From the NCBI RefSeq assembly GCF_001298735.1, contig NZ_CYSP01000012.1, positions 62,001 to 126,000 of the forward strand: a DNA stretch of 64,000 nt. The letters are read 5' to 3'. The notes under the pieces were generated by a model. That model did not search any database and had not been told where the DNA came from. It saw nothing but the letters and a program-made list of their open reading frames with translations. Each line of letters starts with the position of its first letter. Positions within the stretch are counted from its first letter, which is position 1. Source of the DNA: Propionispora sp. 2/2-37. GTDB lineage: Bacteria > Bacillota > Negativicutes > Propionisporales > Propionisporaceae. Made by a program: the position numbers and the translations under genes. Positions 61,788 through 64,000 of the stretch are shown here, in pieces.

Positions 61788-62293
61788 TAATTTTTCCCCC
61801 AAGCCACTTTATTCTCTCTTACGCAGTTAACCAGACCGTCGTTATCCATAATATTGATCATGAATTCCGGGAAAGGCTGGGACTTATACTCCTTGCCCAG
61901 CGTAAGGTTTTTTATTACGCCTGTTTTAAAATCCACTTCCAGCTTATGTCCGGTTGCCGCATCATTAACCGCTTCTTCGCATTCCAGAATAGGAAACCCG
62001 ATATTAATGGAATTACGATAAAAAATACGGGCAAAGCTTTTGGCGATTACGCAGGAAACACCGGCGGCCTTAATGGAAATCGGAGCATGTTCCCGGGAGG
62101 AACCGCAGCCGAAATTACGTCCGCCGACGACAATATCTCCTTTTTTCAATTTTTTAAGAAAATCAACATCCAGGTCTTCCATGCAGTGTTTCGCCAAATC
62201 GGCCGGATCGGAAGAGTTCAGATACCGGGCCGGAATAATGACATCGGTATCAATATTATCACCATATTTTAAAACGTCACCCACCGCTTTCAT
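61787..62293 (-). CDS. leuD: 3-isopropylmalate dehydratase small subunit
   Basis: A 168-residue aconitase-fold swivel domain that pairs with Leu[41 protein letters not shown] and [20 protein letters not shown] are typical. ATG 62293 lies one base after the leuC stop, with GAGG as SD inside the leuC end. Confidence 0.97.
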   Translation of the reverse strand: MKAVGDVLKYGDNIDTDVIIPARYLNSSDPADLAKHCMEDLDVDFLKKLKKGDIVVGGRNFGCGSSREHAPISIKAAGVSCVIAKSFARIFYRNSINIGFPILECEEAVNDAATGHKLEVDFKTGVIKNLTLGKEYKSQPFPEFMINIMDNDGLVNCVRENKVAWGKN

Positions 62294-62294
62294 C

Positions 62295-63563
62295 TTACAT
62301 TACCTCCTCTGGGGATACTATTTTTCCGGCAACCGCCGAAGCCGCCGCCACCGCCGGGCTGGACAGGTAGACTTCACTGTTGGGATGCCCCATTCGACCG
62401 ACAAAATTCCGGTTGGTCGTAGCCAAAGCCCGTTCACCTTCCGCTAAAATGCCCATATGGCCGCCCAGACAGGGACCGCAGGTAGGGGTACTAAACACAC
62501 CGCCGGCTTCGACAAAAATCTTCGCCAAACCTTCTTCCATTGCCTGGATGAAAATGTCCTGCGTACCGGGGAATATAATCAACCGCACACCCTTTTTGAC
62601 TTTTTTGCCTTTTAGGATGGAAGCCGCAATGCGCAAATCATCCATACGTCCGTTGGTGCAAGAACCGATTACCACCTGATCGATAGCTACATCGCCGACT
62701 TGATCAATCGTCCGGGTATTCTCCGGTAAATGAGGAAAGGCGACCGTCGGTTTTAAGGTGCTCAGATCAATCTCAATTACCCGGCTGTACTTGGCATCGG
62801 CATCGGCTGCAAAAATCCTTGGCGTTCTGGTGGTACGGCCCTTAACGTATTCCAGCGTCTTTTCATCCACCGGGAAAATGCCGTTTTTGGCACCGGCTTC
62901 AATGGCCATATTGGCAATGGTAAAACGGTCATCCAGTGAAAGCGCCGCTACTCCTTCACCGCTAAACTCCATTGACTGGTACAGCGCTCCGTCAACACCG
63001 ATCATGCCAATGATGTGCAGGATGACGTCCTTGCCGCTTACCCATTTGGATGGTTTTCCTTTCAATACAAACTGTATGGCATCGGGAACTTTAAACCAGG
63101 CATACCCGGTGGCCATGCCGCCGGCCATATCGGTACTGCCGACACCGGTAGAAAAGGCGCCCAGGGCTCCGTAAGTACAAGTATGGGAGTCCGCGCCGAT
63201 AATAACATCGCCAGGAATAGCCAGCCCTTTTTCCGGCAGCAGACAGTGTTCGATGCCCATTTCCCCTACTTCAAAATAATTGGTAATTTCGTGCTTATGA
63301 GCAAACTCACGTACCATTTTGGCGTGTTCTGCCGACTTGATATCCTTGTTCGGCGTAAAATGGTCCGGCACCAGCGCCACTTTATCTTTATCAAAAACAG
63401 TGGCGGCTTTCATTTCGTTAAACGCCTTAATAGCTACCGGTGTGGTGACATCGTTCCCCAGCACCAAATCCAGTTTGGCACTGATCAGTTGTCCTGCCTC
63501 CACATAGTCAAGTCCGGCAGCTGACGCAAAAATCTTTTGAGTCATTGTCATTGGTTTTCCCAT
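62295..63563 (-). CDS. leuC: 3-isopropylmalate dehydratase large subunit
   Basis: A 422-residue aconitase-family subunit. Cluster-binding Cys in [20 protein letters not shown] and [20 protein letters not shown], the [20 protein letters not shown] segment and [13 protein letters not shown] are all present, and the length fits the archaeal/Firmicute short form. ATG 63563 follows GGGGGA. Works with LeuD on isopropylmalate or citramalate. Confidence 0.97.
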   Translation of the reverse strand: MGKPMTMTQKIFASAAGLDYVEAGQLISAKLDLVLGNDVTTPVAIKAFNEMKAATVFDKDKVALVPDHFTPNKDIKSAEHAKMVREFAHKHEITNYFEVGEMGIEHCLLPEKGLAIPGDVIIGADSHTCTYGALGAFSTGVGSTDMAGGMATGYAWFKVPDAIQFVLKGKPSKWVSGKDVILHIIGMIGVDGALYQSMEFSGEGVAALSLDDRFTIANMAIEAGAKNGIFPVDEKTLEYVKGRTTRTPRIFAADADAKYSRVIEIDLSTLKPTVAFPHLPENTRTIDQVGDVAIDQVVIGSCTNGRMDDLRIAASILKGKKVKKGVRLIIFPGTQDIFIQAMEEGLAKIFVEAGGVFSTPTCGPCLGGHMGILAEGERALATTNRNFVGRMGHPNSEVYLSSPAVAAASAVAGKIVSPEEVM

Positions 63564-63615
63564 GGATGAATCCCCCTTATCATTACTCGTCCGGTAAACC
63601 GTCATCACGTAAAAG

Positions 63616-64000
63616 CTATTGTTTATTTAATAATTTATATTCAACGGAATCAATCAGCGCCTGCAGGCTGGCGTCAATAATATTGGTCGATACGCCAACC
63701 GTCGACCAGCTTGACACGCCGTCGGTGGATTCAATCATAACCCGTACCTTGGCCTGTGTTGCACTATCGCTGTCAATGACCCGGACCTTATAGTCAGATA
63801 AATGCATTTGTGAAATGGATTCATAAAATTTATGCAGTGCCCGCCGGAGCGCTTTGTCGAGAGCATTAACCGGACCGATTTCGTCCGATACGCCGACCTC
63901 TTCCACCATATCGTCCACCCTGATTTTAATAAAGGCCAGTGACGGGCTCTTGCCGCTGCCATTGCCCTTTTCGATAATGACTTTATAGTCCAAAAGCTCA
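63616..64000 (-). CDS. cimA: (R)-citramalate synthase, C-terminal regulatory end (partial)
   Basis: The frame is open to the window edge; 127 residues are visible. They form the LeuA-type allosteric dimer domain: [40 protein letters not shown] and [16 protein letters not shown]. The LLDYKV...GVSxNIIxASxxALxDSxEYKL pattern fits the CimA-type branch (TIGR00977-like) better than ordinary LeuA, which suggests the pathway pyruvate + acetyl-CoA to citramalate to 2-oxobutyrate for isoleucine. The catalytic HMGL-like domain lies outside the window. It is 52 bp upstream of leuC. Confidence 0.85.
   Translation of the reverse strand, partial: ELLDYKVIIEKGNGSGKSPSLAFIKIRVDDMVEEVGVSDEIGPVNALDKALRRALHKFYESISQMHLSDYKVRVIDSDSATQAKVRVMIESTDGVSSWSTVGVSTNIIDASLQALIDSVEYKLLNKQ

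Overview
The window looks like a chromosomal segment of an anaerobic, diderm Firmicute of the Negativicutes/Sporomusaceae type. This is an inference. It rests on an RND efflux pump with a periplasmic adaptor (needs an outer membrane), many Shine-Dalgarno (SD) sites of AGGAGG/GGGGG type, frequent GTG and TTG starts, a solo [FeFe]-hydrogenase-like protein, a UPF0180/YkuS protein, and a citramalate-type cimA-leuC-leuD-leuB cluster. No rRNA, tRNA, CRISPR array, prophage or intact insertion sequence was seen.

Layout. 1-8 kb: the end of an RND adaptor, the RND permease, a lone RCK_C-like protein, a rifamycin-phosphotransferase/PEP-synthase-like enzyme, a Bax-inhibitor-1 protein, a YgbA-family protein and an amidohydrolase. 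9-25 kb: a mixed region in which intact genes (GlsB-like, 3D-domain, TetR, TRIC channel, HD hydrolase, FtsH, GDPD, a PIN-like protein, an APC permease, AzlCD) alternate with many gene relics. The relics include a cell-wall amidase tail, an oxalate-decarboxylase-like gene without its middle, a D-lactate-dehydrogenase-like gene without its middle, a DHA2 pump fragment, a BlaI tail, an AlaX head, a frameshifted QueG-like gene and a cupin head. Several were too short for ordinary gene calling and were read by eye.

25-38 kb: two PTS sugar operons on the minus strand, each led by a PRD regulator. The first is PRD - IIA - IIB - UlaA-type IIC - SIS - DapA-type aldolase - KDPG-type aldolase. The second is PRD - IIA - IIB - fructose-type IIC - class II aldolase - D-lyxose isomerase - broken manA. 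38-46 kb: an MFS transporter, a ROK regulator, oleate hydratase, a fosmidomycin-resistance-type MFS, an AraC regulator and an intact DHA2 pump. 46-54.5 kb: a locus resembling galactitol/tagatose breakdown, with GatD-like dehydrogenase and DeoC under a SorC regulator with visible palindromic operators, then a fructose-type PTS, a PfkB kinase and a GatY-like aldolase beside an RpiR regulator.

54.7-64 kb: an [FeFe]-hydrogenase-like protein downstream of a clear cobalamin riboswitch and terminator, an M24 peptidase, a YkuS protein, an unrecognised protein with an HExxxH motif, a small secreted protein, a perfect 29-bp-stem hairpin, and leuB, leuD, leuC and the 3' end of cimA. The points most worth following are the B12-riboswitch/hydrogenase pairing, the HExxxH protein, the uncharacterised PTS pathways and the repeated loss of gene middles.
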